In this document: in pieces, positions 36,355 through 48,175 of the stretch
Layout: the number at the start of each line of letters is the position of its first letter
How positions within the stretch are numbered: the first letter of the stretch is position 1
NCBI RefSeq assembly: GCF_001625305.1
Contig: NW_017803157.1
Location: 1,419,376-1,483,375, forward strand
Direction: 5' to 3'
DNA: 64,000 nucleotides
Source: Branchiostoma belcheri
Taxonomy: Eukaryota > Chordata > Leptocardii > Amphioxiformes > Branchiostomatidae
The notes under the pieces: model-generated
The model's input: only the letters and a program-made list of their open reading frames with translations
What the model was told of the DNA's origin: nothing
Database searches by the model: none
Position numbers and translations under genes: made by a program

Positions 36355-36587
36355 TAGCCTCCATAGCATGCCAAAACTGGGGGGTTTGGGGGGTCTTCAG
36401 GGTCTTTGGGAGCTTTTATGTGCTATTTTCTGATTGCATATAGACAACATAGCCGGCCTGGTTTAATTACCCCCGTTTTTTGGCATGCACGGAGTCGGTA
36501 TCTCAAAGGTAAATTGAACCGGGCTAATCAGAAAACAGCCGAAGACCACCAAACCCCCAGTTCTATAAGCCTGCTACGGAGGCTACT
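36355..36587. mobile_element. foldback MITE with ~70-bp inverted arms
   Basis: The left arm begins 'tagcctccatagcatgcc', continues with 'aactggggggtttggggg' and reaches 'tttctgatt'. The right arm is its complement ('gtagcctccgtagcaggc', 'aactgggggtttggtggtc', 'tgttttctgatt'). A partial third copy ('cccccgttttttggcatgc') sits in the middle. The element is non-coding. Confidence 0.7.
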
Positions 36588-37246
36588 TATTGGTGTCCTG
36601 AAACGCACTCCGACAAGCAACCTTACCAACCCTAGAGCGAACACTATTACTTCACACGGTGTGACATCAATCGCTAGTGTTGATAGCATATTTGGTTTTC
36701 TTCATCCAAAACACCCATGGCTCGCCTGTAGCTTCTCCTTGTAATTGAATACCAATGGTTGAGTCCAGGTCAGACTACGTGGACACATTCGGGAGGAAAA
36801 TAAAGAATAACACAGAGGTTCATCTTCCAACAGCTTCTGATATCTTGCTACCATCTTGTTAATCGTGATAATATCAAATGTTCCACACGTTTGCTATATT
36901 AGGTTATCCATAACCATCTCTACCCCTGTATATTCCCCCTTCTTGACTGAAGGCACAACAGCGAGGGACATGTTCTCTATGGTTAAGACTGATTCTCAGA
37001 CCCCATGCGACCGAGGACCCTGAATTTTCCCGATGTTCCCTATTGTTTTATAATTCATCATCATCTTCAATACTGCTTAGCCCTCTAAAAAGAAGATTAC
37101 TAGCAGCTGCGCATTAGTGACTGTGTGCAAAGTGCAAACAAAGGGTAAGGTAGGGGTGGACGTGGACAAGTGCACGGACAGGACAAGTGAAATCAGTGGT
37201 GCTAGTGTTACACATATTTACATATGTACAAGGACAGGGAGGCAGC
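36588..37246. other. intergenic, nothing recognised
   Basis: No gene or repeat could be supported. The LINE relic below may extend slightly into the right side. Confidence 0.35.
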
Positions 37247-37695
37247 TCAATGCAGCGAAGCCCGTCCCAGCTCTGCTTTGAACTGGGAGATGGACTTCGC
37301 CTCCGCCACACTGGGCTCAAGTTCATTCCACTCCTTGATGGTGCGAGGGAAGAACGAGAGCCTGTAATAGTTGTTCTTACTCGCGATTGTCTGCAGCTTT
37401 AAAGCGTGATTAGTGCGGCGGGAGCATCGAGCTGCCGGGACGAGACACGAGGTGTGGGGGACAGAGATGGTGTTGTGCAGGACTTTCAACATTGTAGTAA
37501 GCCTGGCCATTTTTCGGCGGTGTTGGAGCTCGAGTGATTTCCATCCCAGGTTACCTAGCATCTCAGTAACAGAGGCCGTGCGTCTGTAGTTGTTACATAC
37601 GTACCTGGCAGCTCTACGCTGCACTGCCTCCATTCTGCTTACCTTATCAGAAGTATGGGGGTCCCAAACTGGGCAGGCGTACTCCAGTAATTATC
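37247..37695 (-). pseudogene. LINE reverse-transcriptase C-terminal fragment
   Basis: The minus strand reads LEYACPVWDPHTSDKVSRME, then AVQRRAARYVCNNYRR, TEMLGNLGWKSLELQHRRK, LSFFPRTIKEWNELEP and a stop after RASLH. This is the classic end of a non-LTR ORF2 protein (post-RT thumb region). The upstream RT palm motifs are absent and the copy is truncated at about 37695. The reading frame of the remaining piece is intact, so it is younger than the other LINE relics here. The clade (CR1, Jockey or similar) is not resolved. Confidence 0.82.
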
Positions 37696-40600
37696 CCTTC
37701 CTATTATTTTATAATAAGCCCCTCCTTAATGTTTGTAAACCTCTAGCAAAACCAGCATGGTTTGGACATATCCACTTGATATGAAGATTCATATTTTGTT
37801 GAAACTTTTTGGATGTAATCACACAGTAATTAATATTGTACAACGCATAAAAGTTAGTGGATCAGTGAATTAACACATAGGCAGAAGGGTGAAAACTACC
37901 TAGTCTCTACCAGACTAACTACGCTGGCTATATATAGGAGAATAATTGCCAGGGGAGTTTGGCCACCTTGTAGGTTTAATTGGCCGGAGGGAAATAAAGA
38001 AACTACCTCCCCCGCTGCCGGACTCCCTTGGCCAATTTTTACTCTCTTTTTTACCGAATTCTACGATCCGCATTCCCGTAGAAAAGCCTGGTGGAGGCTT
38101 CAAACTACCCATGGTGTGTGTAATCTCGATGGTTCTTCCCGGTAATTTACGCCGAGGGATTCTATCTCCTCCTCACAGCTGGAATTATCTTGAACCGGCT
38201 GCGTGGGCGTCGCGGAGCGGCCTGGAGTGGGGAAAGAATGCCGACATGTACGTGCGATGTGGGTGTGTTGTGCGCAACAGTGTCTCAACATCTGGGTACA
38301 TTCGTCTGTAAGATACGTTTGACCTTATTATTTAAAAAGGCGGCTAACTTCAACAGCATTAAACCTCCAACAAAACGAATCTGTCAGACTCCATTCATCC
38401 GACATTTGATTTGTTAAACCTTTTTTTTTTCGAAATTGCTAACTTAGTAGTTAGTTTCTACATTGTCGTAGGCGGATTCAATCTTCGCCCAAGTAATTTC
38501 TTACGCACGGGAACCACTCAGGCGGACACGTTTTGTGCAGACATTTTACTATTTCCTTCTTATAGGAATGTTTCGTGAAGCAGTAAGAAGGTAGAAATAA
38601 TATGATACCCAAGGGCAAGAAAATATTCTTACTAAGAATGGAAAGACCTCGTCGAATTCGGTAGATCTTAGAAGCTGCCTACTAGCTGTCACAATAAATG
38701 GCTGTGAGCTATAAGAATTGTGGATTCGTCTTTGGTAGAAGCGACGTTGGGCGGTAAGGAGAAATACTGCAAATGGTCAGACCCATCGTTTTACCAGCCC
38801 CAATACAACAGAGCAAAGTTTTTTTTCTATGTGACAGCGCATCTTTCCAGCGATGTGATTGAAATCAACCCCGTCAAAATTGCCCCGCGTGCGGTAAAGG
38901 GCCTTGTACATGTATAATATTAGTGTACAAATTGTCAGGAATATTCTTATATATCAGTTTCAGTTTATTGCACAAAGAAGCATAATGCAGCCAGATGCCT
39001 TGATTGCACGTGCATTTGCATACTGTCAGTAAAATACATTGGAATAGAAAACATTGACTAAATTAGTTTTTAAAACAGCTACGAATCTAAAATTACTCAA
39101 AACAAAGTGGTACGTACATATCTAAAATAGCTCTAAGCATAGTAATACGACGTCGACGTCGATAAATTAAGTATGAAAACCTGTCGTAGAATGGATATTT
39201 GACTACGTACAACGTCGTTTTACAATTGCAACTCAGTTTCAACATATAAGCCCCATTTCAAAGATTCATCTACATTCTGGACGATGTATTTCGTATGGGC
39301 ATGGAGTAAACAACATACTATTAGATTTTGTATTGCCGCTGTTTTTAAAATCTAACGAAACCGCTGACATTTTGTTTTCTATTTGATCACCTACTTCAAA
39401 GTAGTACTCCTGCGTCTGCACAAATGTAGTTACTTCTTCAATCTCCTCTATAGCCAGCGGCGTTTACTCCAGAACACACCATCAATGACATACATTTATT
39501 ACATTTACGACTGGGCTTCTTTTGAACACTGCTTTGAGAAAGAAAACATTTCTAAGAAATCCTCTCCTTAAAAGCACAGATGCAAATATGAAACAATTAC
39601 ACTGGGTAGGAACACAGTTCCTCGTGCATTAGAAATACAGGCTGGATTACGAAAAAAATGAGAGGTTCCATGGTTTCCAACACTGAACACCTTTCTTTTG
39701 ATAGATAGTATTATCTTCACAGCAGTCCCAACCTGGCAATTTAGCAAAAGATATTTTGGTACCAGAAGCCACAGGGTAGCCCGTAACTGCGTACAAAAGA
39801 TCTCATCTTCATTTCATGTTGTTTGTCCGCTGTGTCCCCAGGCAGAGTTGGTGGATGAAAAGCACGCCTCACGCGTCATTGTGATTAAAACTTGCGGCGG
39901 CAAATTACGGTTATACGCAACAAGTCACGTAGGCTGACGCTCGGGGTTTGATTTGAGTTACTGTTTTACTGCGCTTTGACTTGGCGGCAACAGATAGTCG
40001 GCTGGTGTGTTGGTGTCTCCGAGGACGCAACTTTGTGGATCTGAGCAACAGAGAGAGGTAAGATGGGTTTCATTTTGCACAACATACGAATCCACTTACT
40101 GACAGCTGTGTTTATGACACACGAGAACAGGAGACGTCTGCGTCAGCCATATAAGGATATAAGCAAAACGGGCAGATTGTTTACCCTGACGAATAAGGGT
40201 GTCGGTGAAATCTCTCATCCCCTGCCATTCTGAAGGCTGTCAAAGCACGTTTACCTTTTGTAACGAGTCCAAAAGGCAACTTCTAAGCACTGAGCTAAGT
40301 TTGTGGGAGGTCTGGGCGACTATGCTGGGATATGGCCGCTGAATGTTAACGTTGGTTTTGAATGCCTTCCCGAATCGTGCCCCTGTTGAATGTTTAGTTC
40401 TAGATCTATTGCCATCATGGCAAAAATTACAGGTTAAATAAAAGACTGATTTCCAGTGAAAAACACAGGCTTTGATAAGGTCTCCATACGTGTATAGCGT
40501 AGAACCTACACCCTGTGGTTGGTTGCCGGCTAAATTAGATTGGATTTCAACGGGGTGTCTGTTTAATGTACCGCAGACTTTGTTACGTCTACCTGTTTTT

Positions 40601-41554
40601 CTAGAGGCACATCAATTGAAGTATGACGTGAATGAAAATCATCAGTTGACGCGAATGAAAACATGATTTGAGACCGCATGCTTTCCTTTTTCTTTTCATA
40701 GGTTACCACTGGCAACAGTTATCAGTGACGTGTTTTTCTCGGGGTATATTCGTGGACACCTGAACAGGTTGGGGTACTCCTGTGAGACGGTGGCTGAGAG
40801 GCGTTTGGAACTGACAGCGTCGATTTGCCAATTCTGCATCCTTCTGACGCGGTAAACAAAAACAGCGACAAGCAACTGAGCTCCATCTTTAACACTGGTT
40901 TTGCAGGCGGAAGCATCGGATAAAGGTAAAGCATGCATCCTTATGATAAAGATGTGGACCCATTCGTTAAGGGTGTTAATTATGCAGCCATGTGAATTAA
41001 AACCCTGCGTAATTGGGTAATGTTACGTAGAGACCAGTGTTGATGCATGTATTGCCACGCACCTTATTTCGCTCGACAAACAGGGATTTTACTATGTGTG
41101 TCTTTCTCGATTGATCTTATTAAGATTGGATGGGAAAAGCTTGAAATATGATGCTGCACGAAGATTGGGGATGTAAATGTAAATTCAGAGAACCGTTAGC
41201 CACCAAAACGGTAAACATCATCCACGGACCAAGCCTTGACTATTCATAGAGGATGTTTTTCTGTGGCAGGACAACAGAGCTGGATTTTCAAAGTAGATTT
41301 TCGTGTATTTCTTTTACACTAGAAATTAATTTGAATTCACCCTATCCCTATCCCATAGTACACTGACATCTGTGAGGCAAAATGCGATGTCCCTGATCAG
41401 ATATGTCAGATCCCCACGTCCAAAATATTTTTTGCATCGCCGCCATAAAATTGCACCGGAACATTGTCTTAAAATTTTACGCTCTAGGTGGCAATAGTGC
41501 AGATTGGCACATTGGCGCACCAAATCCGTGGTGTGTTTGGCACACATTTAGACA
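37696..41554. other. upstream flank of the second GPCR gene
   Basis: No coding gene is recognised. Positions 39955-40058 end in GAGAGAG|gtaaga, a good donor, and an acceptor (cacacag at 41747) lies 15 bases before the GPCR start codon. A 5' untranslated exon here is therefore possible. An open stretch at 37946-38311 and others have no recognisable product. Confidence 0.35.
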
Positions 41555-41700
41555 GATCAGCCAAAGAGGCTCGGTGGGCGTCACTCCACCGTCAGGGAAG
41601 GGAATGTTGTGTAAAGCATTTCCCGAGAGTACAACGTCGGGGCATGATGAGTATCGAACCCGGGACCTACTGCTCTAACCGTTGCGCCACCGACGCCGAA
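41555..41700 (-). repeat. tRNA-derived SINE, directly upstream of the GPCR2 start
   Basis: On the minus strand, GGTGGCGCAACGGTTAGAGC (A-box) is followed by GGTCCCGGGTTCGATACTC (B-box) at the tRNA spacing. The body continues with 'gggaaatgctttacacaac'. It ends about 60 bases before the GPCR2 ATG. Confidence 0.7.
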
Positions 41701-41761
41701 ACATTGCCTTTAACTTTGGCAACCCCTTGTTCTTATCAACACACAGATTTTCGTCCAAGCA

Positions 41762-44700
41762 ATGGAAGAAGAGGGGAACATGACCAACGACACATTCGTG
41801 GAACTAGGAGTATCGTTCTTCAAACACGACCTGGGCGTGTCACTGGTGTTTATCGGCGCGTATGCCGTGCTGTGCCTGCTGTGCGTGGTCGGGAACGGCA
41901 CGGTACGCTTATTTGTTTGTGTGCTTGTTTGTTTGTTTGTTTGTTTGTTGTTTTGGCCTCCTAAGCAGATTTCTGAGGCGGCGTTATTTTTGGGGGGAGC
42001 AATGCGGGTTATGCCGCGGAGAGAAGGTTTTGTCGCCGAAGGACTTTGCCAGGGAGAGACGGTTTCGCCGCCGCCACACATCCTTTCCAAACGTTGTTGT
42101 GTTTTTAATAGCGCTTTATGGATCAGGTCGCCGAGTGCAAGCAGACTTCTCAGGCGGCGAACCCGTCTCTCCTCGGCAAACTCCTTTTGCGGCAAAATCT
42201 ACCCCCCGTGGCATAACTCACGTCGCTTCTCGAAAAGAATAATGCCGTCGCCTCAGAAGTCTGCGAAGAAGGCTGGTTTATGTAAGGAACCTCCAATTAG
42301 GGACAATACAACCACTACTCTTCGAATTCCTGGAGTCCTCATAGTCTTAACTACATTGTAAAATACAAACATTACAACTATTATTTACATTCACTTCTTA
42401 CTGCATTAAAAGAAAACTGTCTTACTATCATTTGCCATCTAATAATAATAATGATAATACAATAAACGTCATTAAAGTAACTTTGCACATTTATAAACTT
42501 TGCACAATATTACATAAACATTAGGCTAAATTATCATTTGCTATGTTTTGGAGAGTAAATTAAGCATCAATTAATAACAACGTTACAGTCCGGTCTTACG
42601 CAGCTTGTACTTACATGTACAAAATCGGTGTGTTACGTCTATAAATGTGGTTTACCGATTATGCGAAACAAACAAAACAAAATATCATATTCAGTCAAGT
42701 TAAAAATATGATGTTCCTGTGCTAGGTGTGCTGCCTGGTGGCGCAGAACAAGAAACTCCACACCGTCACCAACTTCTTCATCCTCAACCTGGCCGTGGCG
42801 GACCTCATGATAGCCGTCTTCTGTATGCCCATCACCCTGGTCAACAACATCGTCACAGGTACATGTAGGTCCGGTCTAACACACCACACGACACACAGGA
42901 AATTATAAAAAACATGGATAAATTGACAACATACGGCTGCCCAAAGATAATTTCCGTCTCGTATATATACGGTCGTTGCCAGACCTCATGATAGCCGTCT
43001 TCTGTACGCCCATCACCCTGGTCAACAATATCGTCACGGGTAGGTCCGCCCACAGATTTTTGATTGATTTGATTCCTTGAAATTGTATTATACACGTGAG
43101 ATATAGGCAGCTGTTGCTGGTGTTGTGTCCCACACATTGAATCAAATACAGGACATACAATACTCATTTTCACTTGAATTGTGAGGAAAGTCGTGTTAAG
43201 TGCCTTTCAAGGGCACAAGACCAGTGGCGTGTCATCAGGACTCGAACCCGGGACCTCTTGGTACCGAGTCGAGCACTCTGCCGTTACGCCACACGTCCCC
43301 ACTTTCATAAGGTGTATACTCATACCCAGTCTTGTTTTCTCCTCCCCCAGAGTGGGTGTTTGGTGACGTCGTGTGTAAGCTGACTCCCTTCATGCAGGGT
43401 CTGTCCGTGGGCGCCTCCGTCTTCACTCTGGTTGCCATAGCAACCGATCGGTGAGTCATTTTAAGTGTAAAGTTGGAACGTTTGATCATTATATATTTTG
43501 TCTTTATTTGCAAACTCATGCCCTTACAGAGTCCACACTATACTATTTATAAGCTGTATAATAGATCATAAATATGTAATAACTATATATATCATTGAAT
43601 GGATAGTATATTTCAGAGATCATTATGTTTGCTTAATATCAATAATGTGTGTTAACATGTTTAGGAGAAAGAGGCACACTTTAAGCCCCTGTCAGCTCCT
43701 GTCACATACTCACAACCTTCCCACGAATTTGTTCCCGAACACCGGCCGACTGCCCCAGATCCGGCTGACGTTCGGGGGCACTCTGATCAGATTTAGGACA
43801 TGCCTACCTTCCTATTCAAATCGAATTTGCTTCAAATTTGGCGCCCCTAATACTGCTGACCCAGCCGACTTTGCGGCGACCTACTCCATGGCTATGTACA
43901 GGTCAACAGATGCTTATTCTGCAATATCTCTTTTACCCTAGCTACGTCGCCATCGTCTGGGCGCCCAACGGCAGGATCCGTGAGAAGCAGGCCGGAGTCA
44001 TCATCGCGGTGGTGTGGATGCTGGCTGCGGTCATCATGGCGCCTCATGCCGCCGTCATGGAGGCCAGACCGCACCCCTACATACAGGGACACGCCTGCCA
44101 GGTGGGTAACAGAGGTTGTGTGGCGTAATGGTAGAGTGTTCAACTCGAAACCAAGAGGTCCCGGGTTCGAGTCCTGCCAGGCTACCTTTCTTACAACTTT
44201 CCTCACTTCCCTCAGGTGAAAATGAGCATCTGTGTTGGCGGCGGCACAGAAATAAGTTGAAAAACTGAAGCGGTTACATGTTGGAATAAAAAAGGGACAT
44301 GCCTGCCAGGTATATGACGGGGTTTGTAATCAAAGGCAAAAATGTCTGTCTCAGCTCCGCTGCGGTACTGTCTTTCATCGCTATTCTTAGCCATTCGCAA
44401 CATGCATTGGAAGGATGTATAATGATATAGACGATGCACGTTCTTCCCCATGTGGGGCTAAATGCAGTAGTTTCACATGAAGCTTTTAGGTAAAGAATCA
44501 TGAACAGTAATACATGAACAGTCGGAGAAACATAACAACTAAAGCTATGCTGCACTACATATATCGTTTACAAAACAGTCGAACGTATAAGGCTATGCAA
44601 TCATTAAATCAATCATTTATCATGTCTCTCCCAACCTATCAAAAGAGGTGTACGAACACAAGAGTTTTTGTTGTACGGGATGATTGTCACAGGATGTCAT

Positions 44701-45603
44701 AATATATACAGTGTAAGTGCGTCTTTTACTGACTGTTTAGGGTGTGTAGCTACGTATGTACGTTCTTGGTTTGTTACCTTAATTGTAACTGTAAAATGAA
44801 TCAGGTAGAGATTGCATAATGGTGTTTGTTGTGGCCTGAAAGGGACGGTTAACAAAAGAATAACATTGGTTACGCTTTATTGTTATATATAAAGCTCCAT
44901 TGTGATATAGATGATTTTTTTGTAACCGTTGTGTATTTCATTGCTGTTTGTGCCCTTGTTCCTACAGGAGTACTGGCCAGATGTGAGGTACCGTATGGCG
45001 TATACCGTCGTCCTGTTCCTCCTGCTTTTCGTCGCTCCACTGCTGACCGTCGCCTTCATGTACACCAAAGTCACCAAACAGACCTGCAAGAAACCCCCAA
45101 CATGCCCTCACACCCTCCAGCCCGACAGTGGCGCCAGACAGCTGCCGTCTTGGACTGACATCTTCCGTTTCGTTAGAAAGAACTCCTCTGCTGTCGACAG
45201 AGATTACAGAAAAGCTAGAGTTGTGAGGATGTTACTTGTCGTTGTTATCTTCTTTGCAATCTGCTGGTTGCCGCTGCATTTGGTCACTCTGGTTGGTGAC
45301 TTTGCCAATCTCACGTACGACCAGCTTGTGTTTGTGTACGATTATCTGTACCCAGTGGCCCACTTCCTAGCCTACTTCAACAGTTGTGTCAATCCGATCG
45401 TGTATGGGTACTATAACAAGAACTTCACACGAATGTGGAGGGAAATGAACGGCACTGTGCGTCTGTGTTGTTGTAAGAACGAAAAGTCGTCTCGGAGTGA
45501 AAACATTCCCCTGACCAGTTTCCGCACCACAGCCGTAGTGAACACGCAGAATGTGAGTCCATATCGCGTGGCAGAGCTAGCCAGGATGGCGAACAGGCTT
45601 TAA
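41762..45603 (+). CDS. second NPFF-receptor-like GPCR, 5 exons, 389 aa
   Basis: Exons: 41762-41902, 42726-42858, 43351-43450, 43942-44101, 44968-45603; 1170 nt, GT-AG, one frame. It is a class A seven-helix receptor. The N-terminus has NMT and NDT glycosylation sites. Hallmarks: VVGNGT (TM1), [20 protein letters not shown] (TM2), EWVFGDVVC (TM3 cysteine), IATDRY (DRY motif), HACQ (loop-2 cysteine), [10 protein letters not shown] (TM6) and [14 protein letters not shown] (TM7). The tail has LCCCKN, a likely palmitoylation site. Exon 3 is exactly 100 nt, in the same position and phase as exon 2 of the minus-strand NPFFR-like gene, so the two are paralogues. Two further introns (after GNGT and after HACQ) are absent from that gene. 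Intracellular loop 2 ([12 protein letters not shown]) is unusual beside the typical HPxKPK. The ligand is unknown, with RFamide peptides expected. Confidence 0.9.
41918..41950. repeat. (TTTG)n microsatellite in GPCR2 intron 1
   Basis: A run of TTTG units interrupted by GTGCT starts 15 bases after the exon 1 donor. Confidence 0.85.
41965..42264. mobile_element. 300-bp foldback element in GPCR2 intron 1
   Basis: Left-arm words 'gcagatttctgaggcggcg', 'gggttatgccgcgg', 'gattttgtcgcc'-like sequence and 'gagagacggtttcgccgcc' recur as complements at the right ('gcagacttctgaggcgacgg', 'gagttatgccacgg', 'agattttgccgc', 'gagagacgggttcgccgcc'). The arms are roughly 120 bp and the loop about 60. The non-coding hairpin lies entirely within the intron. 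Confidence 0.75.
42982..43048 (+). pseudogene. duplicated 3' part of GPCR2 exon 2 inside intron 2
   Basis: This copies 42801-42870, shifted by 181 bp. It encodes [20 protein letters not shown] with one replacement (Met to Thr in FCMP) and two silent changes, and keeps its own splice donor (GTCACGG|gtaggt). The donor matches the consensus better than the authentic one (gtacat). An AG precedes it (ttgccag) but in the wrong relation for a full exon. Confidence 0.75.
43195..43305 (-). repeat. tRNA-derived SINE in GPCR2 intron 2
   Basis: On the minus strand: TGGCGTAACGGCAGAGTGCT (A-box region), then AGGTCCCGGGTTCGAGTCC (B-box), then a body with 'gtgcccttgaaaggcact'. Pol III promoter elements look intact. 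It ends about 45 bases before exon 3. Confidence 0.75.
43678..43885. mobile_element. MITE family A copy in GPCR2 intron 3
   Basis: It starts 'ctttaagcccctgtcagctcctgtcacatac', with the family terminus partly doubled. It contains 'cccgaacaccggccgac' and 'gatcagatttagg' and ends within 60 bases of exon 4. Confidence 0.55.
44108..44220 (+). repeat. tRNA-derived SINE in GPCR2 intron 4
   Basis: TGTGGCGTAATGGTAGAGTG (A-box) and AGGTCCCGGGTTCGAGTCC (B-box) are followed by 'ctttcctcacttccctcag'. It is the same family as 43195-43305 in opposite orientation and begins within about 10 bases of the exon 4 donor. Its tail is an acceptor-like polypyrimidine-AG. Confidence 0.75.
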
Positions 45604-45753
45604 ACACTTTCCCATTAATTCTGGGGGAAAAGTGTTATTATACAGTGTGTTATGTTGTACATAATACGTAATACATGTAACGACAGTAGTACTAATGGCA
45701 AGTCAACAGAATTTTGTGACAGTATCACTCATCTTGTGTGTTTGACAGAACTG

Positions 45754-45759
45754 AATAAA
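45754..45759 (+). promoter_or_regulatory. polyadenylation signal of GPCR2
   Basis: AATAAA lies 150 bases after the stop codon. It is the first canonical signal downstream. Confidence 0.6.
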
Positions 45760-47724
45760 GATGATTTTAACTCTCTCAGTCGGCCATGATTCCTTGAAAA
45801 GGTATTGAAATTCTTCATGTAGTTATGAATTTTTCTCCGTAGTTATAGAAAGTAGTGACATATACGTGTAGATCTAGATCTCTATCACCCGAGAAAATGT
45901 TAATTTAGAGAGCAATCGGGCCCCCTTGAAAAATATTTCTAAAAATCGTCCATATTATGGTGCCTGATTAAAGCAATACAATGCAATACAATACAATACA
46001 TGTTCTCAGATCTTCTTCTACTTGTTTGAAATTTTTTCAAAGAAAGGTAACTTGTGTCTGGAGGCATAATTATGTCAGGGATTGGCAATTAGTATTACAC
46101 ACTGAACTGGAGCCTCAAAGGCTTTATAACGCCCGTTTAATGGGAAACCTTGTCAGCATGCAGAGCAATATAGTATTTGTGTGAAACGTGCTTAAACGGA
46201 GCCAATGCAATATTTTAGGACAGCAAAACCAAGCATATTCCGGATAAGGAAATCTGCCTGGTGTTGACATAATTTCTTACTTGAAGCGTTTAAATATACC
46301 CAAAACACGCTATGTGAGAAGGATTTTGGGGTACCACCCGTAAATAACTAGAACCAGCCTACGATAGAAGCAATCGTTTGACCCAAATTTTAGCATTCAT
46401 CTCATATCAACCTACTTTTTCTGAATAATGAAACACCAATATTAAACTCAGAGCATTCCACGTCGCAACAAAAGGTCTCACAGCAACTACATGTACCTAA
46501 TATAATTATATAAAAACACGGTAGGATACCACAACCTCTCACTCTTGGGGTTCCTTCATGATTTCGTCGGCATGATAAAAAATAATCAAGCATCTTCACT
46601 TCATTCATACGCCCTCAGGCTATTAATCTCTTACGTCATGGAAGGATAGACATCTAAGTAATAAGATTCGCCATATAACAGTTACTCAAGCAACTGGATA
46701 CTAGTATAATTTTGGAAACGGTTAGACGTTTCAGGTAGTATCCACAAGTGTCAAGTGTTGGAAACTGTAACAAACACAACCTTTTGCTCTTCCAGCAAGG
46801 TACCAAACAAGCATCTTAACATTGGTTAAGCCCTGGACTAAGAAAATTAAAACCCTGGTGCTGGCTAACATTAACTGAAACACTGCATGAAACATATTAT
46901 ACAACAGGCTACAAGAACACTCCTGGGGTTCTTACATCAAGGACAATCGAGCATCTTAATATTGGTGGCCCTGGGCAATTCTAGCATTAACGTCAAGACA
47001 CTGCAAAGACTTTAAACACGGAACACGGAAGACTACCAGACTACCTCCAGGGGTTCTTCGCGTCAGTGATTCTGTCAAAATTACAACTAAGCATCTAAAC
47101 ATCACCGGCACTCAGGCCGCCTACATTAACGTCATAGTACATAATGTACATTTGGACACCGCAGTTTTTACTTACAAGGAACGCAGCACGCTACCAGAAA
47201 GTCTTTCCATCACCAAAGTGTATATAATCAAGGTGTCTTAGTAACCATGCATACCCCGGGCAGTGTTGGGAGTGTAATTAGGCCACAGCAAGTAAATTTC
47301 ATGGATGACATCCTCCGCAGATTCTAATCTAATGTGAAGGTCGAAACAACAAGACGGGCAAAAACCAATATTCTTCCATTTTCAAATTTTGAGGTAATAG
47401 GCCTTGTTCAAAAAGAGTTGAGGTGACAAAACATGATACTACAACCAACAGGTCTTTTATTCTTGTATTCAACAGTATCGTCTGACTTGTAGATGTGTAT
47501 ATACCTCAATTAACTAGAACAATTGTAGAAAATAGCTTGTCGTACCATCATAAGTAGCTAGGATTTCTATAAATGTGGTGAAGATGGAGTGTTTGAAGAA
47601 GTGTTACGCTGGATGGTGGTTATACTGGCTAATCATTTAGAAATTGTCATTCTTCTTCTTAAATGACAGAACGATGCATTTTACCCGGGGCAAGAACCGT
47701 ACCTCTTGTGTGTGTTTCTTAACC
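45760..47724. other. intergenic, repeat-poor
   Basis: No gene is recognised. A short (AATAC)n-like run lies at 45976-46000, and the family P repeat is listed separately. Confidence 0.4.
46668..46765 (-). repeat. family P retroelement-like end
   Basis: On the minus strand it reads 'acttgtggatactacctgaaacgtctaaccg...ccagttgcttgagtaact', matching 49985-50095 closely. Confidence 0.5.
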
Positions 47725-48175
47725 CTAAAGCTTCACACAAGATCTCCCCCGACCTCGCCCCCGAACACCAGCCAACCCAGCTCGGCTCAGCTATCTGACT
47801 AGAATAAGGTCAGGCCTACCTTTCTATACGCACCAATTCGAATCTGCAGGGTCAAATTATTTGAGTCAAATTTCACCCTCGAACAATTAGGCCCCGACTA
47901 CAGCTGACTTACTCCCAGGGGATCTCGAAAACCGGTCGAACACCAGCCAACAATGGACACATTTCTGCATGGAGACAGCCCTGCATAGTACACCAGCCAC
48001 CAGCGAATGTTTAAAACATGTTGAAACATTCAACTGACGCAACTGAATAGTAGCAGACCTAACCGAACACCAGCCGACCACAGCCGAACTTGCTGCCGAC
48101 CTACCACGGTTGAGAGTTCATCCAGTTTTCGGGAGGCCATATTCCTTAATGTGTGACGTGGCATTAGGATTCGGG
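47725..48175. mobile_element. long MITE family A copy upstream of the transporter gene
   Basis: About 450 bp with repeated 'cgaacaccagccaac' words, the 'gaatgtttaaaacatgttgaaacattc' palindrome, 'cctaccacggttg' and the terminal 'ttcgggaggccatattcc..aatgtgtgac'. It ends roughly 140 bases before the transporter start codon, so it may form part of that promoter region. Confidence 0.6.

Noticed and set aside
41710-42361. Open frames of 126-199 codons across GPCR2 intron 1
   Set aside because: They read through the (TTTG)n run and the foldback element; the true exon 1 ends at 41902.
44117-44180. Possible functional tRNA gene
   Set aside because: The A and B boxes are good, but the acceptor stem does not pair and near-identical copies occur with a SINE body.
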